DNA from: Perkinsus olseni
Taxonomy: Eukaryota; Perkinsozoa; Perkinsida; Perkinsidae
Length of the DNA: 64,000 nt
Assembly: GCA_013115135.1 (NCBI GenBank)
Contig: JABANP010000037.1
Span: 1 to 64,000, forward strand
Direction of reading: 5' to 3'
The translations under genes were made by a program, and so were the position numbers. Positions 54,674 through 64,000 of the stretch are shown here, one piece after another (position 1 is the stretch's first letter; every line of letters begins with the position of its first letter). Below the pieces are notes generated by a model. The model saw only the letters and a program-made list of their open reading frames with translations, searched no databases and was not told the origin of the DNA.

Positions 54674-55772
54674 ATGGGACCAAGCAATTCGACTGTGAGT
54701 GAACTCTCACGCTATGGTGTGGTTACGCGTCACAATTTCTGTCCCTCGGGAGCCCAGAGGTAAAACACGCAACAAAGACAACTAGCTCGACTAGTGGCCT
54801 CTTACCGGCGTACGGAGACTCACAGTTATCTACAAATCAGACTCGCTCCGAACGTGAGGCCTGCCCGAGGCGCCCTAGGGTGTTCCAAAAAAACATTTTC
54901 CAGAGAATCCAGTGGATTCAATCCACCCCAAGAGGTGTTATCACCAACTACAGAGAAGTAACGGTAAGGAGACTCACAACCCTGCCATGCACAATGGCGT
55001 CAGGCCACAGTCGAGTGTCGACTCTCTAACTCAAGACTGGCCAGGCTTTGGTTTCACGTGCGTGCTCTTGTGCATGCGTGCTATTAAGCGCGGGCGTCAC
55101 GCTGAACATGTCCAGTGACGACTCTCCACCGGAGAGGCCCGCGGGTCGACGGACTCGAGCCTCCCATCCTCGAAGCTTTGGGAAGGACGGGCCTCGAAAT
55201 CTACGGGGTAGGAGTTAACGTACAAACCGGAGTCGACTAATAGGAACCCTGTAGTGTTTTGGGCTTCCTAGACCTGCGGAACTCAAGAACCTCGCGCGCA
55301 TGCAGGAGAAGAGCGGGGGCCCCTACCGAAACATCCGATGACTCAACCGCATTCAATGTTGTCAAAACGAAGTTACCAATCATCCTAGACCAGCCTGCTG
55401 TCACTCCAGTAGAGATTGTTCCACAGAGCGTTGGAACTTCACGCTCAACTGTGGTTCCCCTGGACCGTCGGCAGCCTAGTCCAATATTCTCCTCGTTCAC
55501 CGTTAACCTTCATTGCGTGACACGCCTAGGAAGCCATCAACTCCACTGTCACGGACAGCATAAACACGCTAGCTCCCTAAAGGGCAAGGGGCCCAAAGCA
55601 CTGCTTGCTTTCAACCCTCCCACGTCCAATCTATCCCTCCCCAAGACTATCTTCCGTTTCGACCACACCACTAATAACTCCACCGATGAATCCGAGAGTA
55701 TCCGACGGACGCTCCTCACAGCCCGATGCTCAGCAACAGCTGATCAGACCCTCTCTAATAACCCCTCCTTAA
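54674..55772. other. Spacer in the SLC19 tandem array
   Basis: I see no supported gene. It presumably contains the promoter of copy 3. It is less similar to the other spacers than they are to each other. Confidence 0.5.
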
Positions 55773-56035
55773 TTGACACTGGGTGGCTGTGACGTCTACA
55801 CGTCCCGCCTGAGTTCTCACCGGCGCCGAAGAAGGGCGGTTCACCTAAGCTCCTCTACTGAATCGAAGAGGGTCCACCTCTACTGTAGCTACCGCGCCTA
55901 AAGGCTACGGCTAACATAGAGACCGAGGCACACGGCATTGGAAAATACCGCAGCAAAGGCAAAAGGCACTCAGATGCTCCAGTCGTGGTCGGGCATACGA
56001 AATACGCAGTCCTCCCACTCTGGTTGGCATCTACT
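55773..56035 (-). repeat. Conserved post-riboswitch module, copy 4
   Basis: Fourth copy of the module. It has a small insertion (CTACAGTAGAGG in place of CTAGAGG) but otherwise matches the rest. Confidence 0.85.
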
Positions 56036-56137
56036 AGTTCGCTCCCTTCGCAGGCATTACCCTGGTCAGGTTCCGACGGTGATCTCTCAGCCGAGAGCCC
56101 TCCCCCAATGGGGTCGGTCTCAGCACCCGTGCGAACT
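56036..56137 (-). promoter_or_regulatory. TPP riboswitch aptamer, 3' of SLC19-like copy 4
   Basis: Same aptamer with P1 AGTTCGC/GCGAACT and all TPP-contact motifs. It starts 173 nt after the stop at 56310. The sequence between stop and aptamer differs from the other units, while the aptamer itself is conserved, which argues for selection or conversion on the switch. Confidence 0.95.
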
Positions 56138-56309
56138 TAACTTCCTGTTGCTGTCGAATACACAGAATTATGCACCGAAAACGGTGAGACAAGGAATCAT
56201 ACACCGCGAGGGGTGATGATGGAAAAGTACACAGAGAATGCGCGAATGAAAAAGACGCACACTACCTCGACGGCAGACCTCGTCGAAAACGACGGAAAAG
56301 ATCGCGACC

Positions 56310-57767
56310 TCATGTGGTGCTCTCAACAACATTAGAAACAGAGTTTCTCTTGAACCAGAAATATAGCAGTACAGCCAAGATCATGAAAGCTACCTGGAAC
56401 GACAGCTGCAATACCCACAGTATCTTATAGACAATACGAAGATCGATCTGGAACCAAGTGAACATGAAGAGGGAGAGAATCGTAGACAAGATGTACGCAG
56501 TTAAGTTGTTGAACATGACAATAATGGCATAGCAACCCGAGTTGACATTATCTTCCCCTTTAATATGCTTGTTAACAACACGGCCGGTCTCGGCGCTGAC
56601 GAAGGCGTTGATGAAGTGATAACCCAGGTAGTAGAGGATAAAGCCGATACACATCGGTATGATACGATCATACCAAATCATCAAAGTCAGGGCTAGGATA
56701 CACCAGATGCCCATCACCCCCACGGCCAGGTGCTGGTGATAATATGTGACTTTCAATATCCGAGGCACAGCCACGGACAAGGAGCTAGCGGAAGCAACAA
56801 GTTGAGCAATAGCAATGACGGTCCCGTTGTAGTTCTTCTCAGTGCCCTTGTCAACCATCATCATATCATAAAGAGAGAACTCGTAAAGCTCGACAAGAAC
56901 AAAAACACAGTTACCGAGGACCCACCAGAAGAAGATGAGTGCGTAGACCTTGTCCTCATACACCCACTTCATAGTTCTCCACACCTCCTTAGGCCTGGGT
57001 GCCTTATCACGCTTGACACTGGTAAGAAAGAGAGCTACTAAAACAGCTAGCAAAACTGAGCCGGCTGAGACCCATTGAAGAGAAGTATAGCTCACGTGAC
57101 AGGCATCGAGCAAAACATCGCCAACTACACCGGACAACGTATGAGCGATGGCATACGTAGCTAGGTTCATAGAAGTCAATTTCTGATAATTCTCGTTGGA
57201 AACGACGTGAAAAAGATACCCATAGAAGATCTTCTCGGCAGCTGTCCCGAATGCATAAGTAATCTCCATGAACTTCATCTCGGTCACGGTAGTACCAAAC
57301 AAAATAAGCGCCCTCATAGTTAATCGACCCAACGCCCCCAAGATGAGCGACAACTTGTAGCCGACGAACTCGGACAGGCAACCACTAATCAACAGGAAGG
57401 GTATGCAAGCGTAGGTGTTCCAAGGATAGATCTCTGAGTTGATCTCTTTATCAGTAAAGCCCTTGATCTCTCTGAGGTAGGTAGTTATGTGTGGATCAGC
57501 CGGCTTGAAGGCCATGAGGAAGGTATAAGCACAGCAGAGCGAAGCTTCGTACCAGAATGGCTTGTATCCATCTGGACCGGTAGGGACCTTAAACCCACCG
57601 ATCCAGGTGTCAAACCACATGGCCCACTTTTTCTCGTCAAGTTGCTTCACGGGCGACCCAACGCCATAGTCTGCATATGAAGTTTCGCTTACATCAGGCT
57701 GTTTGAGGCTCTGAGTAGTAGTAATATTGGTAGAAGACATGCCGCTGGACGTACTTGAAGATCTCAA
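56310..57767 (-). CDS. SLC19-type thiamine/folate carrier, copy 4 (intact, divergent N-half)
   Basis: This 485-residue single-exon gene begins MRSSSTSSGMSS. The first two-thirds differ noticeably from copies 1-3 (FKPADPHITTYLREIKGFT, MRALILFGTTVTEMKFMEI, ALIFFWWVLGNCVFVLVELY). From about codon 350 onward (56712 down to 56400) it is nearly identical to them at the DNA level (GYHFINAFVSAETGRVV, FNNLTAYILSTILSLFMF). The switch from divergent to near-identical sequence is abrupt at 56712-56716. Same fold and probable role as its neighbours. N-half divergence may alter substrate preference, for example thiamin versus a pyrimidine precursor or folate. Confidence 0.9.
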   Translation of the reverse strand: MRSSSTSSGMSSTNITTTQSLKQPDVSETSYADYGVGSPVKQLDEKKWAMWFDTWIGGFKVPTGPDGYKPFWYEASLCCAYTFLMAFKPADPHITTYLREIKGFTDKEINSEIYPWNTYACIPFLLISGCLSEFVGYKLSLILGALGRLTMRALILFGTTVTEMKFMEITYAFGTAAEKIFYGYLFHVVSNENYQKLTSMNLATYAIAHTLSGVVGDVLLDACHVSYTSLQWVSAGSVLLAVLVALFLTSVKRDKAPRPKEVWRTMKWVYEDKVYALIFFWWVLGNCVFVLVELYEFSLYDMMMVDKGTEKNYNGTVIAIAQLVASASSLSVAVPRILKVTYYHQHLAVGVMGIWCILALTLMIWYDRIIPMCIGFILYYLGYHFINAFVSAETGRVVNKHIKGEDNVNSGCYAIIVMFNNLTAYILSTILSLFMFTWFQIDLRIVYKILWVLQLSFQVAFMILAVLLYFWFKRNSVSNVVESTT

Positions 57768-58391
57768 AGCTACTAGGAATAGATTGAAACCGAACAGGAA
57801 AGAAGAACCTCACATCGTGAGTAGGGTACTGTTCGGGAACATAACCAAACTTCAAAAATTTTTCAAATGGATAGCCATAGCACATCATTTCACAGCAGGT
57901 GAGATACGGGTGGAAACTTTCCACCGGAAAGCCTAGCGTCCCATCTCACAATTCCTGTCCCTCGGCAGCTGGACGACAGAGAGCACAACACCACGAACTC
58001 ACCTTACCCTCTTCACAGGACAAGAACCCCGAGTTCTCTACAAACCTGGTCTCAGTTCTACACTGCAGAGCCTGCGTTCCCCTTCGACAGTCGTAGTGCA
58101 CTCGCTAACAAGACCCATACTGCAGATTTTCGATGCCGATTCCGCATCGAAAAAAAAATCCATTCCGCATTGCGGAGCACTCGGGAGCACGTGCGCATGC
58201 GTGCAAAGGGCGGCGTCACGGCCCCCTTCTTTCGAACGGGAGTCCGAGTGATCGAACGATCGTAATCTGGACAGTGGACATCCATACAGTCCGGCTGAAT
58301 CTTCGCCCTGGTGACTCTCTCTGCTGCCTCAGGTTTGGTTGACAACTTTCCTGACAGTTGTTTTCGTCACAGCTGCCGTCTGTTCAGGGAA
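57768..58391. other. Divergent promoter region between carrier copy 4 and the inverted homologue
   Basis: Both flanking SLC19 genes point away from this spacer. It holds a small palindrome (GGTGGAAA-C-TTTCCACC, about 57910) and an A-run near 58148. No TPP aptamer is present here. Confidence 0.55.
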
Positions 58392-59719
58392 ATGACCGAT
58401 ACCAACGGGGCAATGAGCGACTCTGATTCAAACAGTAAAGTCTCTCCGGTGGTGGAGGACGACGACGATCGTGATATTCTGCTGAAGAAACGTTTTTGGT
58501 GGGAAGCCCTGAAGTGCTGCTCCTTCACCTTCTTACTCACCTTCAAGCCATCCGAGCCCCACATCTCAACCTACCTCCGTGAAGTCAAGTCTTTTACCGA
58601 CGTTGAAATCTATACGCAGATTTACCCTTGGTGGACCTATTCAACCCTGGTGCTAGTATTCGTCTCAGCCTTCCTGGCCGAGTTCGTCGGCTACAAGCTC
58701 TCCCTCGTACTCGGCGCCTGTGGGCGAGTGGCGACTCGGTTTTTGTTGCTCTTCGGAACCAGGCTGTGGCACATGCAGGTGATGCAGGTGTGCTACGCCT
58801 TCGGTACGACGGCCGAGATCGTATTTTACGCCTACATTTTTCACATAGTTACGCGAGATGACTATCAGAAACTAACATCCATGGCGTTAGCAGCGCATGT
58901 CATTTCAAATGCTCTCTCCGGATTCCTCGGTGATATCCTGCTCAACGTCTTCCACCAGAGTTACACAACCCTCATGTGGTGGTCGGCCGTATTCGTTTGT
59001 TGTGCTGCTCTGGTAACTCTCACATTCACTTCCGTGAGGAGACCTAAAAGTCCGACCCCATCTCAAGTATGGACCACCAATCAAGCTGGCGTATCGTAAC
59101 GTGACTTTCTTGCTCATCATTCTATGGTGGATATTCGCTAACAGCGCCTACGGAATCGTTTACGGCTATGAGTCCTCCTTGTACGATATCATCATGACAA
59201 GAGACAAGCTGGACAACTACAATGGCACAGTGTTTGCAATGGGCCAAATTTTAGCGACTCTAGCATCACTCTCTGTTGCTGTGCCGATAGTCCTGAGATT
59301 CACTTCTAATAACCAACACTTGACTGTTGGTTTCGTGGGGTGGCTGTGCACAGCAGCCCTCGGACTGATGGCTTGGTGGTCGGACTTGGCCCCTATGTGC
59401 ACTGGTTTTGTATTCTACTACGGTTCCTATCATTTCGTTAATGCCTTCGTGTCTGCAGAGACCGGACGAGTCGTTAACGGCAACACGAAGGAATCGGGCC
59501 ACACGGGGGATCCCGGCCGAGACTGCTACGCTATGGTCGTACTCTGTAACAACGTCGTAGCCCTGTGCCTTTCAGTGCTGCTCCAGTTGATCTTCTTTTC
59601 CTGGTACGCGTTGGACCTAACTCCTAGTCTATAGGATCTTATGGACCTATCAGGCCGTTTTCACAGCAATTTTTTCTCTTTGCGCTGTTGGCTTGTACAG
59701 CTGGCATCGTCTGAGATAA
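58392..59719 (+). pseudogene. Inverted SLC19-type carrier without riboswitch, two frameshifts
   Basis: A fifth family member lies on the opposite strand. ATG 58392 starts MTDTNGAMSDSDSNSK. Motifs are FKPSEPHISTYLREVKSFT, IYPWWTYSTLVLVFVSA, ATRFLLLFGTRLWHMQVMQ, GYESSLYDIIM and NAFVSAETGRVVNGN. The frame breaks near 59082 (ACCACCAATCAAG, one A too many) and near 59628 (ACTCCTAGTC). After that the family ending VYRILWTYQAVFTAIFSL continues to a TAA at 59717-59719. Codons are clearly under past selection. Either it is a young pseudogene or the sequence has errors. No TPP aptamer is found up- or downstream, so it would lie outside thiamin control. Confidence 0.75.
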
Positions 59720-59964
59720 TTTCGTTTCCCATCGACCCTTCCGGGAGCCCCGTTGACTTGTGTTGTAGGTGGTTGGGAGCAACAGGACCCTGGACCATCG
59801 TTCATCTTCTTTTCGGCGACAGCCCGACTACCTATAGTAGCACTACGGAGACCGAGAGGCTAAGGATGCAGAGTCTGGCCTGGAAGCTCTGGCTCACTGA
59901 CATAGCGCATTGCCTACACCTTATCAGCTTCAAGGCAACTTCGCGATCACATCGTAGGCGTGTT

Positions 59965-60429
59965 ATGTCTCGTCCCATCCTTGTTACACTTTATCGATCG
60001 TCCAACTGTTGTTTGTGCAACACGGCACGGTTCATTGTGGATCGTGTAGTCACCGCTGGGCACTACCCAACAGGGACAGTGAAAGTGCAGGAAGTGAATA
60101 TCGAAGATGATCCGGATTTGAAAGGTGAGACATGCTGAAAGCCGCCCGGAAGTAGCCACTCGGGGCAGCCCAGCTAGAGGCTGTGTAGTTGTGCCTGTGA
60201 ATGTCAGACGAGTTCGAGTTTGAAGTTCCGGTCATAGCTGTGAACGGTAATGTGGTGTCTGCACAAAAAATCCAATCCCGTCTAATACGGGAAGGTAGGT
60301 TGCGGAAAGCTGCTAGCATGGATCATGAGTCATGCCATCGTCATGCCACTGTCGGTCGTTATTATACCTGCTACTTAACGTTCAGCGATATCGGCGACCT
60401 TCGCAGAAGCAACACGCCTACCAGAGTAG
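59965..60429 (+). CDS. Glutaredoxin-like (DUF836) small protein
   Basis: Three exons (59965-60124, 60208-60294, 60386-60429) give 96 residues with matching phases. The thioredoxin-like pattern is clear: LVTLYRSSNCCLCNTARFIV with a C-x-C/CC motif near residue 14, VKVQEVNIEDDPDLKDEF, and the cis-Pro segment FEVPVIAVNG. This matches the DUF836 glutaredoxin-like family, whose members are thought to act in thiol or iron-sulfur chemistry. The third exon (ISATFAEATRLPE) rests on one acceptor. Reading through the second donor would give a longer, less convincing tail. Confidence 0.75.
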
Positions 60430-60588
60430 CTCCACAGAATGAGATTAGTGTTTCAACCAGTTCCTTGTATTCGTGTTAACTCTAGTTGGGGCACGAATGG
60501 AAACTATTGCTGAAGCTGAGTCTACGACGCAGACTTCAAGTACGAGTCTGAAGTTCGAAATCTCAATCTGCATGAAAGTACATCATTA

Positions 60589-60661
60589 TACCAGGAGCGG
60601 GGATCGAACCCGCGACCTTCTGCGTGTAAGGCAGACGTCATAACCGCTAGACTATCCCGGC
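60589..60661 (-). tRNA. tRNA-Val(TAC)
   Basis: On the minus strand the cloverleaf starts GCCGGGA. It has D-arm TAGTCTAGCGGTTATGA, anticodon loop CTTACAC with anticodon TAC, T arm CGCGGGTTCGATCCCCGC-like and 3' side TCCTGGT plus discriminator A. As in the tRNA-Lys here, the first acceptor pair is G-U. No intron is visible. Confidence 0.94.
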
Positions 60662-61192
60662 ATATCGATTTTCGAAGATCAGCCCGGGTACGTCGACGGA
60701 TGTTTCCATCACATATAGCGAAGGGATATCGTCGCTACGTTGGCGTGTGAACGAGGCCAATCGTGGGGCAATACGATAGGATCCACCACTCCTGGTGGAC
60801 CACCGGTTGCCAACCAGCATGTGGAACCAGCATCAGGAACTCCGTCATATAACAGATTCATCCGCGATGCAGTGCCCCCCACAATGGACCCGAGGCCGGG
60901 CAACACTCCCGACCCCCTATCAACCGTTATTTACTAACTCAGGTGCATCACGTTTTGACAAGTTGGTATCAACATCAGTAACGAATCAATTTGGTCATGC
61001 CAGTTATTGCTGTTTATTTGTTGAATTCCAGTTCGACCTGAAGCCACACCACAGTACTGCTCTCCCACAATCCATCCCCATGATTCTCTAGGGTCCCCTT
61101 CTACACCATCACACCAAGATCCTTCTACTTTTTCTAAGATCAACGATTCTATTCTCATGCATTTTCTATCAATGGTTACCACAAGCGGAACC
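60662..61192. other. Spacer, nothing firm
   Basis: Short open frames on both strands lack motifs or splice support. I see no repeat or RNA gene beyond the adjacent tRNA-Val. Confidence 0.4.
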
Positions 61193-61507
61193 TCATGCGT
61201 TCATCGGCCCAATCAACGACCTACCAGGACTTCTTCGTCGAAGGAATAGGATCGGACCCCCTGACCGTCTCGAGTCTGCTCGGACACAAAGATTCCCTGG
61301 ATCGAACATGCTCATACTCACGTGATCGGATACTTTGTGCAGCTCCTCGGCAACCATGCCCGTGCGGGGCAGCTCTTCAGGGTCTACTGCTTGCATGCCA
61401 TCCACTCGGCGAAAGTTTATCTCTTCTGGATCCGGTAATGCTGAGAACAACTTCCTCTCAGCACGCGAGTGGACGGGACCCAGATTTCTCGCTCGCTTGA
61501 ATACCAT
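61193..61507 (-). CDS. Possible exon(s) of an unrecognised protein
   Basis: The minus-strand frame has a protein-like stretch (LFSALPDPEEINFRRVDGMQ, then GMVAEELHKVSDHV). Upstream, a separate frame reads LYRILPNEAAREISEVQQAA with a GTATTC donor after it. A spliced gene is likely but I could not place its start or phases. Acidic helical composition; no domain. Confidence 0.3.
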   Translation of the reverse strand: MVFKRARNLGPVHSRAERKLFSALPDPEEINFRRVDGMQAVDPEELPRTGMVAEELHKVSDHVSMSMFDPGNLCVRADSRRSGGPILFLRRRSPGRSLIGPMNA

Positions 61508-61705
61508 ATGGTGCTGCTTGTTGAACTTCCGAAATCTCTCGAGCTGCCTCGTTGGGGAGAATGCGATACAGGCTGAACAGCGAAATCACTCAGCAGTTGA
61601 ACGGGATGACAGTATAATGAGGGCGAGGCGGTCCACACCAAGCGAGCCCGAGTAGTCGCGGGCCGCGACTCGCGACGACTTCGCACCGAAGGAAATTTGC
61701 CCCCA

Positions 61706-61834
61706 ATGCCGCCAGATAAGTCTGTCAGCGATACGCAAATCGAAAATGCCGAAACTCTTACATCTCTGTGCTTCGACGCGAATAACCTATTGAGAGCACT
61801 CCGGACGGCAGCAGCTGAAACAAAGAAGGCCTAG
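61706..61834 (+). CDS. Possible small helical protein or first exon
   Basis: An ATG ORF of 42 residues begins MPPDKSVSDTQIENAETL, has an amphipathic helix (DANNLLRALRTAAAETKK) and a TAG stop at 61832-61834. Composition is convincingly protein-like for such a short frame. It could be a complete small protein or an exon read past its donor. Confidence 0.35.
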   Translation: MPPDKSVSDTQIENAETLTSLCFDANNLLRALRTAAAETKKA

Positions 61835-62490
61835 GGGATGCGTCGTCACTCCGTTAAGCCTACCTCCATAGGCGCTCTGGAGGACAGCTTTCGTTGGGTG
61901 GGCTGCTGCTTCGGTAACCTAGACAGCCCTCGAAAGTGCATTTCAAAACATATTGGCGTCCCGCGACTTCTACCTCGCTCTCCTCTATGTGATGGTAGTG
62001 ATAGACCGTAGGGGGACTGGAGGACTCATTAGGTTGGTGATACGCGTCCCAAGTGACCTCCTCCAGGTGGGTTCTCTGCTGTACCCCTGATGCACGCAAC
62101 GATCCGTCGACTCACGAAGGCTGACAGCCCAACCTCCATTCATCTCCTCCGCGGGTAGTACAGCGAGCGCTCGCCCTTGAAGCTGAGGCGTTAACGGCCG
62201 AGGCCCCGCCTGAGTGTGAAGGCCAAATAGCCATATGTTGGGAAGACCAGAAAACAGGCTTACCATCGGCCCATCCACCCTCCGCTTCTCCTGAGGGCCT
62301 GCACATGGTCGTGGCCCTCCCTGAAATAGATCCATCGACCACCGCTCTAGGAAGCTCCCCGCTCCCGACGAAGACCCTTCAACGACGCTCAACAAGAACT
62401 CGACCCACTTACCTGACTCGGTGACCTAGCCCGTGCCTTCTGACTCAGCGACCTGGCCCGAGCGTTCTGGAAGGGACGCCGACATCCTCC
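61835..62490. other. Unassigned stretch
   Basis: Minus-strand frames (61985-62395) are open but have no recognisable motif or clear splice structure. I assign nothing. Confidence 0.35.
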
Positions 62491-64000
62491 TCAGCAACAG
62501 CAGCCATCGCTCACCTCATCCTTCTTTCCCGCATCCTTGTGGACATGGTGCTTCACAAAGCCCTGAGTTGATTCTCCCATACTCAGCAGGGACCACTTCC
62601 GGCGCGTAGGCCTCCTTGCGTACACAGGTCGCCCTACCATAGCCGGCTCCAGGGTCTCTACGACGGCCACGGTACTCGGTCGGACACTTGGCCTGTACTC
62701 GGCCCCTGGTTGAGCGGGCTCTGGCACATACTCCTCCACAGGGATTTGTCTCCGCTCGAATCGTTCGACCTCTTGATAGTGCTCCTCTAGGGCCACAAAC
62801 GCGTCGTCCATAACGAAGGCCTCCTGCACCTCCCCTCGCTTCGACTTCCGACGACCCTCATCCCTCCCTTCCATCAGCGCCACATCCAGCAGTGACTCCC
62901 GAAGACGCCCTCCCCGTTCGGACACTCGACGATCCCCGTCCAGTCTGTGCTCCACCACGCCCTCCTGGCTCGACTCTCCACTGCCCTCCTCGCAACGGGG
63001 TGGCTGTTCCTCCGCCTGCTGCTCCCTCTCCAGACTATCATCCAACCTCGGCGCCCGCTCACAACCGACTTCCGCGCTGCGGCCTCGAGTAGGTTCACGT
63101 TGGGCGAGGTCGCTGACCGCCCTCTGACGTAGGCCTGAGGCAAGGATCGTGAAGGGCTCTAAGAACCTAAACTCATCGCTCCCCTCACCTTCAATGTCCT
63201 CGTTGGCCCTCCAGTCCACCCTGCCGAGTGTGGTAAGTGCGCCGTCGGTCGGGTCCACCGCCACCAAAGGCGATGATGGGTCGAGGTACGAACCTCTGCA
63301 TCAACAAAAGGCTCCCCATCCAAACCATACCGCACCACTATCGACTACCTCTCGCTGTGCCCCCTCTTGGCGGGACGGCTCGCCGACCAAGTCCTTCCGC
63401 TCCTGCCACTGCTGCTGCTCACTAACGTCCCTTGGGTCGATCCTCTCCGGCTCCGTCCGAACTTCCCCACCCGGGTGCGGCCAGTGATGGTGCTCAGGGT
63501 TCATCCAATCACAGTCATGGTGGCATGCCCTCTTCACCTCTCCCTGAGTTGACCACCCTGCCGAAAGCAAGTCCCACTTCTGTGGCGCTGACGACGGCGT
63601 CGTCCGACCTCCACCATGGTACGGCACAGAAGGAGGCCGGCCGAAGCCCCGAGTAGGTTTATACGTATCTTGCCGATTCATCTCCGCTGACCTTTGGGGC
63701 GCGCGGTTTCCGAGGACCCATCGCCCTGACAGGCTGCAGCCCCTGACAAGAACGACATACAATTTGGACCCGGGGATTACCGCGATACACGGTAATCGTG
63801 ATGTAAGAGCGATCGACCTACCTCATCACCGCCAACGCCAACAGACTTCCTCGCCGGAGAGTTCACTCTCGCTCCTCGCAGCACTTGGGTCTCCAGCACC
63901 CTCCCTGGGCTCCTGCCCCTCCGCATCACCTTACCCGATGAGCGCTCATCTCTCCTGCCTCTTGGCTCGGTCCTCGAATGTCTTTTCACCGGAGTTTTCA
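62491..64000 (-). CDS. Charged protein with a duplicated motif, partial at the window edge
   Basis: A minus-strand gene ends at 62491 with SDGCCC before TGA. The final open frame (63267-62491) is Glu/Arg-rich and helical (DDSLEREQQAEEQPPRCEE, DAFVALEEHYQEVERFERR). Upstream frames, open to the window edge, encode a basic Arg/Ser-rich N-terminus (RHSRTEPRGRRDERSSGK). One motif occurs twice: KWDLLSAGWSTQGEVK followed by HHD near 63570, and KWSLLSMGESTQGFVK followed by VHKD near 62550. The terminal Cys cluster could be lipid-modified, which would suit a membrane-skeleton protein, but that is a guess. Splice joins around 63270-63320 and 63600-63780 are unresolved, and the start lies beyond 64000. 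Confidence 0.5.

Noticed and set aside
46240..56035. The repeated modules as transposable elements
   Set aside because: They occur only at the carrier 3' ends, always in the same place and orientation, with no terminal repeats or target duplications. Tandem duplication of the gene unit explains them.
1..64000. CRISPR arrays, rRNA genes or bacterial-style operons
   Set aside because: No regularly spaced short repeats, no rRNA core sequence and no Shine-Dalgarno-led gene strings were seen. The intron structure argues for nuclear eukaryotic DNA.

Overview
The window looks like nuclear DNA of a protist. Most genes are split by very short GT-AG introns (commonly about 28 to 80 nt), coding GC is moderate, genes are close together on both strands, and tRNAs are solitary. 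The mix of short introns, DIRS-type retroelements, a tandemly amplified membrane carrier, an OTU-RING fusion and an ankyrin-PARP protein would suit an alveolate such as Perkinsus. That assignment is inference; nothing here proves it.

Layout. 1-1626: decayed pol/integrase end of an LTR-type retroelement. 1801-7529: an apparently complete tyrosine-recombinase retrotransposon (gag, RT-RNase H, recombinase) with identical split direct repeats in the order A1-ORFs-B1-A2-B2. 7628-21014: a gene-dense stretch, mostly minus strand, with PHF5A/Rds3, a Pro/Ser-rich protein (plus strand), a coiled-coil protein, two unrecognised multi-exon genes and a DHHC S-acyltransferase. 21940-34224: an OTU-RING protein, a small single-pass membrane protein, an FkbM-type methyltransferase, several unrecognised short-intron genes, tRNA-Lys and a PGAP3/PER1-like GPI-remodelling protein. 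34545-39966: ankyrin-like, Cys-rich and transmembrane exons, then an ankyrin/helical-repeat/PARP gene. 40732-46069: a ferric-reductase/NOX-like protein with two compensating frameshifts, and an alkylglycerol-monooxygenase-like enzyme.

The main discovery is at 46240-57767. Four tandem minus-strand genes encode SLC19-type (reduced folate/thiamine) carriers. Each is followed, 121-173 nt after its stop codon, by an almost invariant TPP (thiamin pyrophosphate) riboswitch aptamer and then by a conserved module of about 260 nt. This is a candidate 3'-UTR thiamin-sensing feedback system on amplified thiamin transporters. One copy (46758-48224) carries two frameshifts. A fifth, inverted SLC19 homologue (58392-59719) has no aptamer and is also frameshifted. 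The 3' halves and riboswitches look homogenised by gene conversion.

The right end holds a glutaredoxin-like (DUF836) protein, tRNA-Val and a charged protein with a duplicated motif that runs to the window edge. Splice models are manual, read from frame continuity, splice dinucleotides and recognisable motifs. They are firm for PHF5A, PGAP3, DHHC, the glutaredoxin-like gene and the PARP catalytic domain, and tentative elsewhere.
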